Program-made: the position numbers and the translations under genes | Assembly: GCA_050011815.1 (NCBI GenBank) | Contig: JBEKIJ010000001.1 | Span: 114,653-178,652, forward strand | DNA from: Chersky-840 sp050011815 | GTDB taxonomy: Bacteria; Actinomycetota; Acidimicrobiia; Acidimicrobiales; UBA8190 | Length of the DNA: 64,000 bases | Direction of reading: 5' to 3' | In this document: positions 24,971 through 33,047 of the stretch, piece by piece | Layout: every line of letters begins with the position of its first letter | Numbering within the stretch: position 1 is the stretch's first letter | The notes under the pieces: model-generated | The model's database searches: none | The model's input: only the letters and a program-made list of their open reading frames with translations | Told to the model about the DNA's origin: nothing

Positions 24971-25027
24971 CGCGTCCGGTACTCCGAAGATCAACTCGAA
25001 GATCAGTCCCACTTTCTGTCCTACAAC
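24971..25027 (+). repeat. Left copy of 57-bp diverged repeat flanking the Fic gene
   Basis: It aligns without gaps to 26272-26328 with 44 of 57 matches (about 77%). Shared stretches include GTCCGG, CGAAGATC, CTCGAA and GTGTCCTACAAC/CTGTCCTACAAC. On the minus strand both copies encode VVGxKxGxIFExIFxxPD-like peptides, so the repeat may be the remains of a coding sequence. Origin unknown. Confidence 0.55.
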
Positions 25028-25094
25028 TGCCCGGTACGGGTCGGTGTGCCTGTGGACGGTGCAATGTTGTCGAGTCTCGGGAAAAGTTAAGTGG

Positions 25095-25123
25095 ACACCA
25101 CAACCTTGGTTTGTTTGTGGTGT
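25095..25123. promoter_or_regulatory. 9-bp inverted repeat ahead of the Fic gene
   Basis: ACACCACAA (25095-25103) and TTGTGGTGT (25115-25123) form a perfect inverted repeat with an 11-nt spacer, directly followed by TAGGATTAAT, a plausible -10. It overlaps the earliest Fic start codons, so either it is an operator with translation starting further down, or it is the edge of inserted DNA. Confidence 0.45.
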
Positions 25124-26145
25124 TAGGATTAATTTCCGTTGAACACGACAAATCACGGCGGGGACGCCCACCTCGCCAGCTCGTCTACCAACGGCTAGAC
25201 GACGCCATCGCTGATCTACGAGAGCGGATGGGGGGCCTGCCGACGCCGACCGAGGCCGAGGGCATCTGGACCTCCATCTGGTGCCAGGAAGCCCATCACT
25301 CGACCGCCCTCGAGGGCAACACCCTCGTCATCGCCCAGGTCGAGGCGCTCCTGGCCGAGGGGCGGGCCGTCGGGAACAAAGAACTCAGGGAGTACCTGGA
25401 GGTGACCGGCTACGCCGACGCAGCGAAGTGGGTCTACAGCCAAGCCCTCGAGCCCGGCGATTGGACCTCACGGTCACCGCTCATGATGACCGAGGTCCGC
25501 CATGTCCACGACCTGGCCCTCAGGCCGGGGTGGGGTGTCTCCCCCCACCCCAACGCAGCTCCCGAGGAGAAGCCGGGGAGCTTCCGGCGACACGACATCG
25601 CGCCCTTCCCGGGCGGGATGGTCCCGCCGTCGTGGGTCGAGGTGCCTGCGGCCATGGTCGACTGGGTCAACTCGCTCGCCGCCATTACAACCTCTGATAC
25701 TCCGGTCGAGGCGATTGCCGTCGCCCACGCCGACTTCGAAAGGACCCACCCATTTCTGGACGGCAACGGGCGCACCGGCCGACTCCTTCTGAACCTGATT
25801 CTCGTCCGCCTCGGCTATCCCCCCGCCGTGATCTACACCCGCGACCGCCATCGATATCTTCGAGCGTTGCGGCGCGCCGACGGCGGTGATCCTGGACCCC
25901 TCGGGGAGCTCATTGCCCGTGCTGTCACCGACAACCTCTACCGCTTCGTGGTCCCCGCGATCGCCGGACCCCACCGGTTGGTTCCCATCGTCTCACTGGC
26001 CACGAAGACCCAGAACGTGCTCACACTTCGCGCTGCCATCGAGCGGGGCCGGCTCAAGGCGCAGAAGGGATCGGATGGTCAGTGGCGGAGCACGCGGGCC
26101 TGGGTCGACGAATACGTCGCCAGCAAATATCGGCGGGGGTCGTGA
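25111..26145 (+). CDS. Fic-domain AMP-transferase with built-in inhibitory motif
   Basis: Up to 344 residues (numbered from TTG 25111). The Fic core motif HPFLDGNGRTGR (213-224) has the catalytic His213 and anion-binding loop intact, so it should transfer AMP (or another phosphate moiety) to a protein hydroxyl. The N-terminal Fic_N part holds the auto-inhibitory (S/T)xxxE(G/N) motif as STALEGN (64-70) with Glu68, making it a class II, self-restrained Fic. The C-terminal ~50 residues (LTLRAAIERGRLKAQKGSDG..STRAWVDEYVASKY) look like a helix-turn-helix. The start is uncertain: TTG 25111, GTG 25117/25120 or ATG 25228; the homologous N-terminus GRPPRQLVYQRLDDAI favours the upstream ones. Flanked by diverged 57-bp repeats. 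Confidence 0.85.
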   Translation: MFVVLGLISVEHDKSRRGRPPRQLVYQRLDDAIADLRERMGGLPTPTEAEGIWTSIWCQEAHHSTALEGNTLVIAQVEALLAEGRAVGNKELREYLEVTGYADAAKWVYSQALEPGDWTSRSPLMMTEVRHVHDLALRPGWGVSPHPNAAPEEKPGSFRRHDIAPFPGGMVPPSWVEVPAAMVDWVNSLAAITTSDTPVEAIAVAHADFERTHPFLDGNGRTGRLLLNLILVRLGYPPAVIYTRDRHRYLRALRRADGGDPGPLGELIARAVTDNLYRFVVPAIAGPHRLVPIVSLATKTQNVLTLRAAIERGRLKAQKGSDGQWRSTRAWVDEYVASKYRRGS

Positions 26146-26431
26146 GCGAGAGGTGCGAGTACGCTGCCGACGATCCCTCCGTGCCCGTGATGGATCAGGC
26201 TCACACGACGCGCCACGTGCACTGGTCGGGCCCCCGAGACGACGGATTGTTGTCCCCCGTGTTCGGTGACCGACGTCCGGCTCTTCGAAGATCGGCTCGA
26301 ATATGTGTCCTGCTTTGTGTCCTACAACACACGGCACAGGCCGGAATGGCCGACACGACCTGGCACGACGGAGTGGACAGGCAGGCATGCGATGGCACTT
26401 CGACTACCTTGTTGCACCGATGAAGCAGAAC
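26146..26431. other. Non-coding scar region right of the Fic gene
   Basis: No gene is supported here. The region contains the right copy of the 57-bp repeat (26272-26328) and, just before the dehydrogenase-like fragment, RWHFDY-type coding that may extend that fragment's similarity (RWHRDS in the intact enzyme). Confidence 0.5.
26272..26328 (+). repeat. Right copy of 57-bp diverged repeat flanking the Fic gene
   Basis: Ungapped partner of 24971-25027, about 77% identical, 1.3 kb apart in direct orientation. Together the copies enclose exactly the Fic gene and its promoter. Confidence 0.55.
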
Positions 26432-26509
26432 TACACGGTCTTCGAGGGCACGTCGGAGATCCAGAGGTCGATCATCGCCCGGGCCGTCTCGGGCATCCAC
26501 GTCTCCTGA
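26391..26509 (+). pseudogene. 3'-terminal fragment of a second acyl-CoA dehydrogenase
   Basis: The frame ending at 26509 reads YTVFEGTSEIQRSIIARAVSGIHVS, almost the same as the C-terminus of the intact enzyme (YTIFEGTSEIQRLIIARAVSGVHIN). It includes the catalytic Glu but nothing else of the protein. Upstream, RWH and an 8-residue insert suggest residual homology to about 26391. Changes are mainly synonymous or conservative, so this was a functional coding end before truncation, not a fresh duplicate. It marks the right border of the accessory island. Confidence 0.75.
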
Positions 26510-26591
26510 TCTCGACGGAATTCCCATCGCGGTCCCGTCGCTTCCGGGCCGTGGCGCGACCCCGTCGCCCGGCCTGCGACGATGGTGCGCC

Positions 26592-27098
26592 ATGACCGCA
26601 CACGTCCTCTTCGTCTGCACCGGCAACGCGGCCCGCTCGGTCATGGCGGGCGCCATGCTCGAGGCGAGTGGTCTTCCCGTCACGGTCACGACGGCGGGAA
26701 CCCATGTCATCGAGCACCAGCCCGTCAGCATCCGCACCCGCTACGCCCTCAACGAGGTCGGCCTGCACGCATCGGTGCACCGGAGCCGTCAGCTGACCGA
26801 TGCCGATGTGGGCGCTGCCGATGTGATCGTCGCCATGGCCAGCGAGCACGTGGCCTACGTCCGTCGTCGCCATCCGGTGGGCGCCGACCGCACCGCCACG
26901 CTGCGGTTTCTGGCGCAGCACCTCCCCGCCGGAGCGACCCCACTGTCCCAGCGCATCGCCGCGCTCGACCTGGCCCGCCTCGATCCCTTGGCCCAGGGCG
27001 ATGTCGTCGATCCCGCCGGCGGCGACGAGGAGGACTACGTCGACTGCGCGCGCCAGCTGTCGGTGCTCGTCGGCGAGCTCGTGACCCGTCTGGCCTGA
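26592..27098 (+). CDS. Low-molecular-weight protein-tyrosine-phosphatase family protein
   Basis: A 168-residue protein with the P-loop CTGNAARS (Cys9, Arg15) at the N-terminus, the C-x5-R-S signature of LMW phosphatases and arsenate reductases, and the general-acid motif DPAGGDEEDY (Asp140). The usual LMW-PTP loop is DP(Y/F); the Gly-rich DPAGG is typical of actinobacterial members. It could dephosphorylate phosphotyrosine or an arsenate/arsenite-like substrate; the single nucleophilic Cys and lack of a distal Cys pair favour the phosphatase. The gene stands alone between the island and a convergent DUF4395 gene. Confidence 0.8.
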   Translation: MTAHVLFVCTGNAARSVMAGAMLEASGLPVTVTTAGTHVIEHQPVSIRTRYALNEVGLHASVHRSRQLTDADVGAADVIVAMASEHVAYVRRRHPVGADRTATLRFLAQHLPAGATPLSQRIAALDLARLDPLAQGDVVDPAGGDEEDYVDCARQLSVLVGELVTRLA

Positions 27099-27120
27099 GA
27101 GCGACGGGGGCGGCGCCGCT

Positions 27121-27645
27121 TCAGATGCCGGCGGGCTCGCGCCGCAACTGCGGGAGGCGCAGGGCGACATCGGCGCAGGCCGCGCAGACGGTGTCGGGAA
27201 CGAGCCCGACGCGCATGAGCAAGGCGAAGACCTTGCAGCCGAGACAGAGGCCGAAGGCCGACTCGAGCAGTGCGCCCACCGCCAGCAGACCGAGCACGAT
27301 CCAGGTCGCGCCCTGCGCCCCGACGCCGAACCACAGCACGACGGCGGTACTCGAGAACACCAGCCCGATGGCCTGAGCGAACCGTTTCGGTGGCCCCGCC
27401 ACCGGGCGCGGCGCCACGGGGAGCCGAGGCGCGATCACCCGTGTGGCCAGTTGGCCCAGCGGGCTGAGGGAGGGCCCGGTGAGCACCCGGGCCCAGAATC
27501 CGTAGGCGAGGGGTACGAGCAGCCACGGCTGGCGCAAGACGATGGCGAGGACACACATGAGGAGGACCCCGCCCGCCACCACGCGGGCGGCAACCTCGTT
27601 CACCGGGTTGGGAAAGCTGAAGAGGGCCCCGGTCCTTGCGCTCAT
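27121..27645 (-). CDS. DUF4395 membrane protein
   Basis: A 174-residue protein with four hydrophobic helices (near 22-42, 43-60, 98-118, 120-140). It has the family landmarks FPNPVNEVAARVVAG at the start, GPSLSPLGQLATRVIAPRL in the central loop, and FGLCLGCKVFALLMR with the paired cysteines C-x2-C in the third/fourth helix region. A further CAAC pair follows (DTVCAACAD), so four cysteines could bind metal or carry redox chemistry. Proteins of this family are often encoded next to rhodanese or thioredoxin-like genes, but none is adjacent here. ATG 27645 was chosen as the family start. Confidence 0.75.
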   Translation of the reverse strand: MSARTGALFSFPNPVNEVAARVVAGGVLLMCVLAIVLRQPWLLVPLAYGFWARVLTGPSLSPLGQLATRVIAPRLPVAPRPVAGPPKRFAQAIGLVFSSTAVVLWFGVGAQGATWIVLGLLAVGALLESAFGLCLGCKVFALLMRVGLVPDTVCAACADVALRLPQLRREPAGI

Positions 27646-27698
27646 GACCGAAAGCCTATCTGCCAGGTCAGCTTTTGTGCCCGGGCCGACGTCCTGGC

Positions 27699-28337
27699 TC
27701 AGTCGGGGTGGACCGAGCGCAACCCGGCCCACGCCAGGTCGGCGAGTCGGCGGGCCAGCCGGGTCGCCTCGGTCTCGTGGGGGTCGCCCTCGTGCGGGTC
27801 GCGGGCGGCGAGAAAGTGGCGACTGGCGCCTTCGGCCATGCCCACCACGGCGAAGGCGAGCAGGCGGCGGTGGTCCTCGTCGAGCCCGGCGTCGATGAGG
27901 ACGTCGATGGACTCGGCGATGCTGTCCTCGACCTTGCGCACCGCTCTGGACAGCTCGGGGTCGTTGGGGACCTCGCTGCCGAAGAGCAGGTGAAAAGCAT
28001 CGGCGTGGCTGACGACCAGATGGAAGTAGGCGGCGAAGCCGCCTTCGACCTGCTGGCGCGGCCCGCCGGCGGCGGCAATCGCCTTGCCGATGGCCTCGAG
28101 CATGGTGTGGGACACCGAGTCGAGCAGCTCCAGGTACAAGGCGCGCTTGGACGCGAAGTGCTGATAGAGCAGGGGCTTGGTGACGCCCGCCGATTCGGCG
28201 ATGTCGTCCATGGTGGTGGCGTTGTAGCCGCGCTGGGCGAAGAGCTTTAGAGAGACGTCGAGGAGTTGCTCCCGACGCCGGTCGGCGGGCAGGCGCTTGG
28301 TGGTGGTCGCGGGGCCAGGAGCACGGCGGGGCGCCAT
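27699..28337 (-). CDS. TetR-family transcriptional regulator
   Basis: A 212-residue repressor. The HTH occupies about residues 20-65: RREQLLDVSLKLFAQRGYNATTMDDIAESAGVTKPLLYQHFASKRALYLELL, a textbook TetR domain. The C-terminal ligand domain is all-helical with no informative motif. It lies upstream of the DUF4395 gene on the same strand (53-bp gap). Targets are unknown; lipid-related TetR regulators are common in this lineage and TetR-type palindromes occur elsewhere in the window (9338, 22866), but no link is shown. Confidence 0.85.
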   Translation of the reverse strand: MAPRRAPGPATTTKRLPADRRREQLLDVSLKLFAQRGYNATTMDDIAESAGVTKPLLYQHFASKRALYLELLDSVSHTMLEAIGKAIAAAGGPRQQVEGGFAAYFHLVVSHADAFHLLFGSEVPNDPELSRAVRKVEDSIAESIDVLIDAGLDEDHRRLLAFAVVGMAEGASRHFLAARDPHEGDPHETEATRLARRLADLAWAGLRSVHPD

Positions 28338-28433
28338 GCCTGAAGCGTATCGGCACCTGGCTCTTTGCCCACACCTCGGTCCGCCCCACCCCACCCGAAC
28401 GGTTCCGCCGTGGCCGTCCCTCGCGGTCGGGAT

Positions 28434-29483
28434 CTACCGGAACACCCAGCCGGCCGCCTCGAAGACGCGCCCGATCCGACCGGGCAGGTCGCGCAACGCG
28501 AAGTGCTCACGGGCGACGCGGTGGTTGTGCTCGAGGAGCGCCGTGTCCGGCTCGTCGAGGAAGGAGGAAACCGCCGCCGGGTCGTCGTGGGCGAACCAGC
28601 GGAAGCCGAACGAGGCCAGCTCGGCGGCGACGGGGTAGGGCCCGATGGCGAGCGGCCGACGGTACACGGCGGACTCGATGGCGGGGTTCCCGAATCCCTC
28701 CCACGTGGATCCGAGCACCACGACGTCGGACGCCGCGTAGGCGTCGACGACGCGCCCCGCGCCGCCCAGAGCGCCCGCCCCCAGCACGCACGGGCACCGG
28801 GCCCGGGCCACGAGGCGGTCCAGTTCGGGACCGAAGCCGTCCTCGGCCGGGCCCAGGAGCCAGAACACCGCACCCAGGGCCTCGGCCAGTGCGATGGCAC
28901 CGGGGATGTTCTTCCTCGGGATGGCTCGGGTGGGCTGGAGGACGAGGCGTGTCCCGGCGTCCACTCCGAGCGCGGCGCGAGGAGCGTGACGATCACCTCC
29001 GGGCGCGTCGACGTCGAAGGCGTTGCGCACCACCGTGGCGGCGATCCCGACCGCGGCGAGCTCGCGTCGCGACAGGTCGTTCACCGTCACATGGACCCAG
29101 GCGGGGTCGTCGGGGGGCGGGGGATACCCGGCGTAGGCCTCACGCTGCCAGGGCAGGTCGTGGTGGTGCAGCACCGCCCGTCGGTTCCCGAGGACCTCGG
29201 CCACCACCGTCGAGGCGCGCGGATTGAGCGGCAACGAGCAGAGGTTCTCCACCACCACCAGGTCGGCGTCCTCGAGGGCCTCTTGCACCGCGGCCGGCGG
29301 GGGAGGCTCGGCGGCGTCGATGGCCAGACCCGGGACCAGCCGGTCGACGGGCCCCTCGCCGGCCACGGTGCGGACGTCGAACCCCAGCACTCCGAGGGCG
29401 CCGGCCCACTTGGTCGCCTCCACGGCCACCCCGTCAGACCCCCCCAGGCGGAACGACAGCAAGGCGGCGACGGGTCTGGCCAC
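28434..29483 (-). CDS. GT4-like glycosyltransferase
   Basis: A 349-residue GT-B fold protein. The N-terminal half shows LLSFRLGGSDGVAVEATKWAGAL, the GGxxxH-like acceptor-side start of group 1 glycosyltransferases. The C-terminal half has the donor-binding block RLVLQPTRAIPRKNIPGAIALAEAL, and VLGSTWEGFGNPAIESAVYRRPLAIG, the E-x7-E motif region. Donor and acceptor are unknown; EPRKN-type versions often use nucleotide sugars for glycolipid or trehalose-type products. The start is GTG 29483. It is divergent from the enoyl-CoA hydratase gene. Confidence 0.78.
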   Translation of the reverse strand: MARPVAALLSFRLGGSDGVAVEATKWAGALGVLGFDVRTVAGEGPVDRLVPGLAIDAAEPPPPAAVQEALEDADLVVVENLCSLPLNPRASTVVAEVLGNRRAVLHHHDLPWQREAYAGYPPPPDDPAWVHVTVNDLSRRELAAVGIAATVVRNAFDVDAPGGDRHAPRAALGVDAGTRLVLQPTRAIPRKNIPGAIALAEALGAVFWLLGPAEDGFGPELDRLVARARCPCVLGAGALGGAGRVVDAYAASDVVVLGSTWEGFGNPAIESAVYRRPLAIGPYPVAAELASFGFRWFAHDDPAAVSSFLDEPDTALLEHNHRVAREHFALRDLPGRIGRVFEAAGWVFR

Positions 29484-29563
29484 GGAGCGGTCACGCTACC
29501 GCGGCCCGGTGGCGCACCGATCGGGCTGGGCTTGGACCGGGGCCGGGCACTACCGTCGCTCGC

Positions 29564-30403
29564 GTGCCCGACCACGTCACCGACCCGGCCGCCCACGAGC
29601 CCGGGGTCTCGGGCACGCCGACGGTGTTGTACCAGGTCGAGGAGGGCGTGGCCCGCATCACGATCAACCGCGCCGAGCGTCGCAACGCCATGTCGTGGGA
29701 GGTCATGCGGGGCCTGCGACGGGTGTTGGCAGATGCCGCTGAGGACCACGCGGTCCGGGTGGTGGTCCTGGCCGGCGCCGGCGACGAGGCGTTCTGTGCG
29801 GGGGCCGACCTCGGGAAGATGACCGGGGCCGACGAGCCCGAGGCCGGGGTGCTGGCGGTGCACGAGGCCCGTGGGGTGTTGGCCGAGGTGTTCGGCGCCC
29901 TGTGGGGACTGGGCAAGCCCACCGTGGCGCGGGTCCAGGGTTATGCGCTGGCGGGGGGGTTCGGGCTGGCGCTCGCCTGCGATCTGGTGGTGGCGTCGGA
30001 ACGGGCCCTCTTCGGGGCTCCCGAGGTCAACGTGGGCCTGTGGCCCTACATGATCACCGTCCCCCTCATCCGGTCGATGCCTCCCAAGCAGGCGCTCGAG
30101 CTGATGTTGACGGGTCGCCGGGTCGACGCGGCCGAGGGCCAACGCCTGGGCTTTGTGACCAAGGTCGTCCCCCATGGGGAGCTCGACGGGGCCGTCTCGG
30201 AGCTGGCGCAGACGCTGGCTTCCAAATCACCGGCGGTGATGAAGCTCGGTCGCGACGCGTTCTACGCTGTGTGGGACATGGCGGCTCCCGAAGCCCTCGC
30301 CCATCTCCACGCCATGCTCTCGCTCACTGCCCAAACCGAGGACGCGGCCGAGGGCATCGCAGCGTTCCTGGAGAAACGAGCACCCCAGTGGCGGGGGCGC
30401 TGA
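29564..30403 (+). CDS. Enoyl-CoA hydratase/isomerase (crotonase fold)
   Basis: A 279-residue crotonase. The oxyanion-hole sequence GYALAGGFGLALACDLVVAS and the second catalytic region FGAPEVNVGLWPY, with its Glu, are both conserved. AFCAGADL is the first CoA/oxyanion segment. Typical substrates are trans-2-enoyl-CoAs from the acyl-CoA dehydrogenase step. GTG 29564 follows the divergent glycosyltransferase by 80 bp. It heads a long + strand run, but only 32 nt separate it from gmd, so it may share a transcript with sugar and cytochrome genes that are functionally unrelated. Confidence 0.88.
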   Translation: MPDHVTDPAAHEPGVSGTPTVLYQVEEGVARITINRAERRNAMSWEVMRGLRRVLADAAEDHAVRVVVLAGAGDEAFCAGADLGKMTGADEPEAGVLAVHEARGVLAEVFGALWGLGKPTVARVQGYALAGGFGLALACDLVVASERALFGAPEVNVGLWPYMITVPLIRSMPPKQALELMLTGRRVDAAEGQRLGFVTKVVPHGELDGAVSELAQTLASKSPAVMKLGRDAFYAVWDMAAPEALAHLHAMLSLTAQTEDAAEGIAAFLEKRAPQWRGR

Positions 30404-30435
30404 CGACCGTGCCCGACCAACGAAGCGAGTGAACG

Positions 30436-31407
30436 ATGCGTAAGAGGGCTCTGATCACCGGCATCACCGGGCAGGACGGGTCGTACCTGGCCGAGCTCCT
30501 CCTGGAAGAGGGCTACGAGGTGATCGGCATGGTGCGGCGGTCCTCGACGCTCAACTTCGAGAGAATCGCCCACATCCAGGACCAGGTGTCACTGGTGGCG
30601 GGAGACCTCCTCGACGAGATCTCGCTCATCGGGATCCTGCGCGAGCACCGCCCCGCCGAGGTGTACAACCTGGCCGCCCAGTCATTTGTCCAGACCTCGT
30701 GGACACAGCCGGTCCTGACCGGCGAGACGACGGCGCTCGGTGTGACACGTGTGCTCGACGCCATTCGGATCGTCGATCCCGAGATCCGGTTCTACCAGGC
30801 CTCGTCGTCGGAGATGTTCGGCAAGGTGCAGGAGGTCCCCCAAAGCGAGACCACGCCCTTCTACCCCCGGAGCCCCTACGGCGTGGCCAAGGTGTACGGC
30901 CATTGGATCACGGTCAACTATCGGGAGAGCTACGGCCTGCATGCCTCGTCGGGCATGTTGTTCAACCATGAGAGCCCGCGCCGCGGACTCGAGTTCGTGA
31001 CCCGCAAGGTCAGCCACGGCGTGGCCCGGATCGCGGCCGGGATGGACGACAAGCTGTTCCTGGGGAATCTCGATGCCCAGCGCGACTGGGGGTTTGCCGG
31101 GGACTACGTGCGCGCCATGTGGTTGATGCTGCAGCGAGACGAGCCCGACGACTTCGTGGTGTCCACCGGCGAGACGCATTCGGTGCGGGAGTTGTGCGAG
31201 ATCGCCTTCGCCCGCGTCGGCCTCGACTGGCACGAGCATGTCGTCGTCGACGACAAGTTCCTCCGCCCCGCCGAGGTGGACCTGCTCGTCGGGGACGCCA
31301 CCAAGGCGAAGACCGAGCTCAAATGGGAAAAGACGGTCACCTTCGCCGATCTCGTGGCCATGATGGTGGACGCCGATGTGGAGCTCCTGCGTGTCCAGAA
31401 CCGCTGA
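30436..31407 (+). CDS. gmd: GDP-mannose 4,6-dehydratase
   Basis: A 323-residue extended SDR. NADP-binding TGITGQDGSY is at 8-17. The catalytic residues are Ser124/125 in the QASSSEMFGK segment, Glu126, and Tyr148-x3-Lys152 (SPYGVAKVYGHW). The GDP-binding RRSSTLNFERI block and NHESPRRGLEFVTRKV are diagnostic for GMD. The product GDP-4-keto-6-deoxymannose leads to rhamnose- or fucose-type sugars; the next enzyme is not in the window. It is slightly short compared with the usual ~340-370 residues because the C-terminus ends soon after VTFADLVAMMVDAD. Confidence 0.92.
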   Translation: MRKRALITGITGQDGSYLAELLLEEGYEVIGMVRRSSTLNFERIAHIQDQVSLVAGDLLDEISLIGILREHRPAEVYNLAAQSFVQTSWTQPVLTGETTALGVTRVLDAIRIVDPEIRFYQASSSEMFGKVQEVPQSETTPFYPRSPYGVAKVYGHWITVNYRESYGLHASSGMLFNHESPRRGLEFVTRKVSHGVARIAAGMDDKLFLGNLDAQRDWGFAGDYVRAMWLMLQRDEPDDFVVSTGETHSVRELCEIAFARVGLDWHEHVVVDDKFLRPAEVDLLVGDATKAKTELKWEKTVTFADLVAMMVDADVELLRVQNR

Positions 31408-31431
31408 CACCGGGGAAGGCGCGGCGGCGTG

Positions 31432-32214
31432 ATGACGACGTCGGCGGCCGTCACGGCCTACGCCACGATCTCGGCCGACCCCTTGGGCGTGCTCGTGGCC
31501 TTCGGTGCCGGGATGCTGTCGTTCCTCTCGCCGTGTGTGTTGCCCCTCGTCCCCGGGTATGTGTCCATGGTCTCGGGATTGTCGGCGGCCGAGATCGAAG
31601 ACGGCGCGGCACGGGACCTGGCCCCTCTGCTGCGGGGGGTGCTCGGGTTCGTGGCCGGTTTCACGGTCGTGTTCACCGCCCTGGGGGCCGCCGCCTCGAG
31701 CCTCGGGCATCTGCTCCTCGGGCATCAACGTGGGCTCGACATCGCCGCCGGTGCGCTCGTCGTGGTCTTCGGGGTGTGGATGACGGGATTCGCCACCCCC
31801 GGCCGGTTCCTGCGCGAGCACCGCTTCCACCCCCGCCCGTCCCGGCTCGGCGTGTGGGCGCCGCCGGTGCTCGGCATGGCGTTCGCCTTCGGGTGGACGC
31901 CGTGTGTCGGGCCCGTGCTCGGCGGCGTCCTCGGACTCGCCGCCACCCGCTCCACACTGGCGTCGGGCGTCACGCTGCTCGTCGCCTATTCGCTCGGTCT
32001 GGGCGTGCCCTTCCTCGCCACCGGGCTGGCCTTCGGCAGGCTCACCTCGCTGTTCGCCCGGTTCAGGCGGCGACTGTTCCTCGTCAACATGGTGTCGGGA
32101 GTTGCTCTCGTCGCCTTCGGGGTGTTACTGCTCACCGACAACCTCCACTGGTTGTCCTCGGTCAGCGCCGAGGTGCTCAGGGGCCTCGGTCTGAGCCGGT
32201 TGACCGTGAGCTGA
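31432..32214 (+). CDS. ccdA: CcdA-type thiol/disulfide transmembrane transporter
   Basis: A 260-residue, six-helix membrane protein that carries electrons from cytosolic thioredoxin to the outside. The two redox cysteines lie in the diagnostic Pro-Cys motifs: FLSPCVLPLVPGY (Cys35) and GWTPCVGPVLG (Cys158). It delivers reductant to the extracytoplasmic thioredoxin CcmG, encoded in the same cluster, to keep apocytochrome haem-binding cysteines reduced. ATG 31432 follows GGGGAAGG; GTG 31429 is directly adjacent. A strong stem-loop (32277-32311) separates it from ccmA. Confidence 0.9.
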   Translation: MTTSAAVTAYATISADPLGVLVAFGAGMLSFLSPCVLPLVPGYVSMVSGLSAAEIEDGAARDLAPLLRGVLGFVAGFTVVFTALGAAASSLGHLLLGHQRGLDIAAGALVVVFGVWMTGFATPGRFLREHRFHPRPSRLGVWAPPVLGMAFAFGWTPCVGPVLGGVLGLAATRSTLASGVTLLVAYSLGLGVPFLATGLAFGRLTSLFARFRRRLFLVNMVSGVALVAFGVLLLTDNLHWLSSVSAEVLRGLGLSRLTVS

Positions 32215-32276
32215 ACACCCCGGCACCAGGTCTGCTGTCGTCGGCCTGGGCCTCGGACCCTCGGTTCCGGGCACAG

Positions 32277-32311
32277 GGGGGACCCGCTTGGAATCGGAGA
32301 GGGGGTCCCCC
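32277..32311 (+). terminator. Stem-loop between ccdA and ccmA
   Basis: GGGGGACCC (32277-32285) and GGGTCCCCC (32303-32311) form a perfect 9-bp stem around a 17-nt loop. No U-run follows; instead TAGCAT (32313-32318), a possible -10, comes next, 12 nt before ccmA. So this may terminate the upstream transcript and mark a separate ccm promoter, or act as a processing/attenuation hairpin. Confidence 0.5.
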
Positions 32312-32330
32312 GTAGCATGGGCGCCAGGCC

Positions 32331-33047
32331 ATGGTCCCCGCAGTCCTCCTCCGTACCGCCGTCTGTGTGACGGGGCGGTTTCCGGCCCTGGCCGGCGTCG
32401 ATCTCGCCGTCGCCCAGGGTGAAGTGGTCGTTCTCGAAGGGCCCAACGGGGCAGGCAAGACCAGCGTGCTGCGGGTGTGTGCCGGCCTGCTGCCCCTGAC
32501 TGGAGGCGAAGGCACGGTGCTCGGATGTGATCTCCGGCGTGATGTGCCCGCGCTGCGCGGCCGGGTGGGAATGCTCGGACACGCGGCCGCCCTCTACGAC
32601 GATCTCACAGTCGTCGAGAACGTACGGTTCGCGGTTCGCGCCGCCGGGGCCGACGTGGCGCGCATCGACGCCGCGCTGGATCGCCTGGAGCTGGGAGGCC
32701 GGGTGCGGCGAACGCCGGTCGGCCGCCTGTCCGCCGGCCAGCGCCGGCGCGTGGCGCTCGCCCTGCTCGTGACGCGTCGACCGGAGCTGTGGCTGCTCGA
32801 CGAGCCCCACGCCGGGCTCGACGCCGACGCCAGGGTGGTCCTGGGCGAGATCGTCTCCGAGGTCGTGGCGGAGGGTGCCACCGTGCTGTTGGCGTCGCAC
32901 GAGCCCGAAGAGTCGTGGCCGCTGGCGGATCGGGTGATGTCCATCGTCGGGGGGCGCGTCGTCGAGGAGCGCGCCGTGGCCTCGACACGCCGGCCCGCCC
33001 TGCCGGACCAGCTCCGAGCGGTCTCCGGCGGTGCCCATGTGGCGTGA
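32331..33047 (+). CDS. ccmA: CcmA, ATPase of the haem-handling ABC complex
   Basis: A 238-residue ABC ATPase. Walker A is GPNGAGKT (37-44), signature RLSAGQRRRVALA, Walker B LWLLDEPHAGLD and the H-loop SHEPEE. In System I cytochrome c maturation CcmA works with CcmB, CcmC and CcmD; ATP hydrolysis releases haem-loaded CcmE from CcmC. The short length and the LSAGQRRR signature are typical of CcmA. It overlaps ccmB by 17 nt. Confidence 0.92.
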   Translation: MVPAVLLRTAVCVTGRFPALAGVDLAVAQGEVVVLEGPNGAGKTSVLRVCAGLLPLTGGEGTVLGCDLRRDVPALRGRVGMLGHAAALYDDLTVVENVRFAVRAAGADVARIDAALDRLELGGRVRRTPVGRLSAGQRRRVALALLVTRRPELWLLDEPHAGLDADARVVLGEIVSEVVAEGATVLLASHEPEESWPLADRVMSIVGGRVVEERAVASTRRPALPDQLRAVSGGAHVA

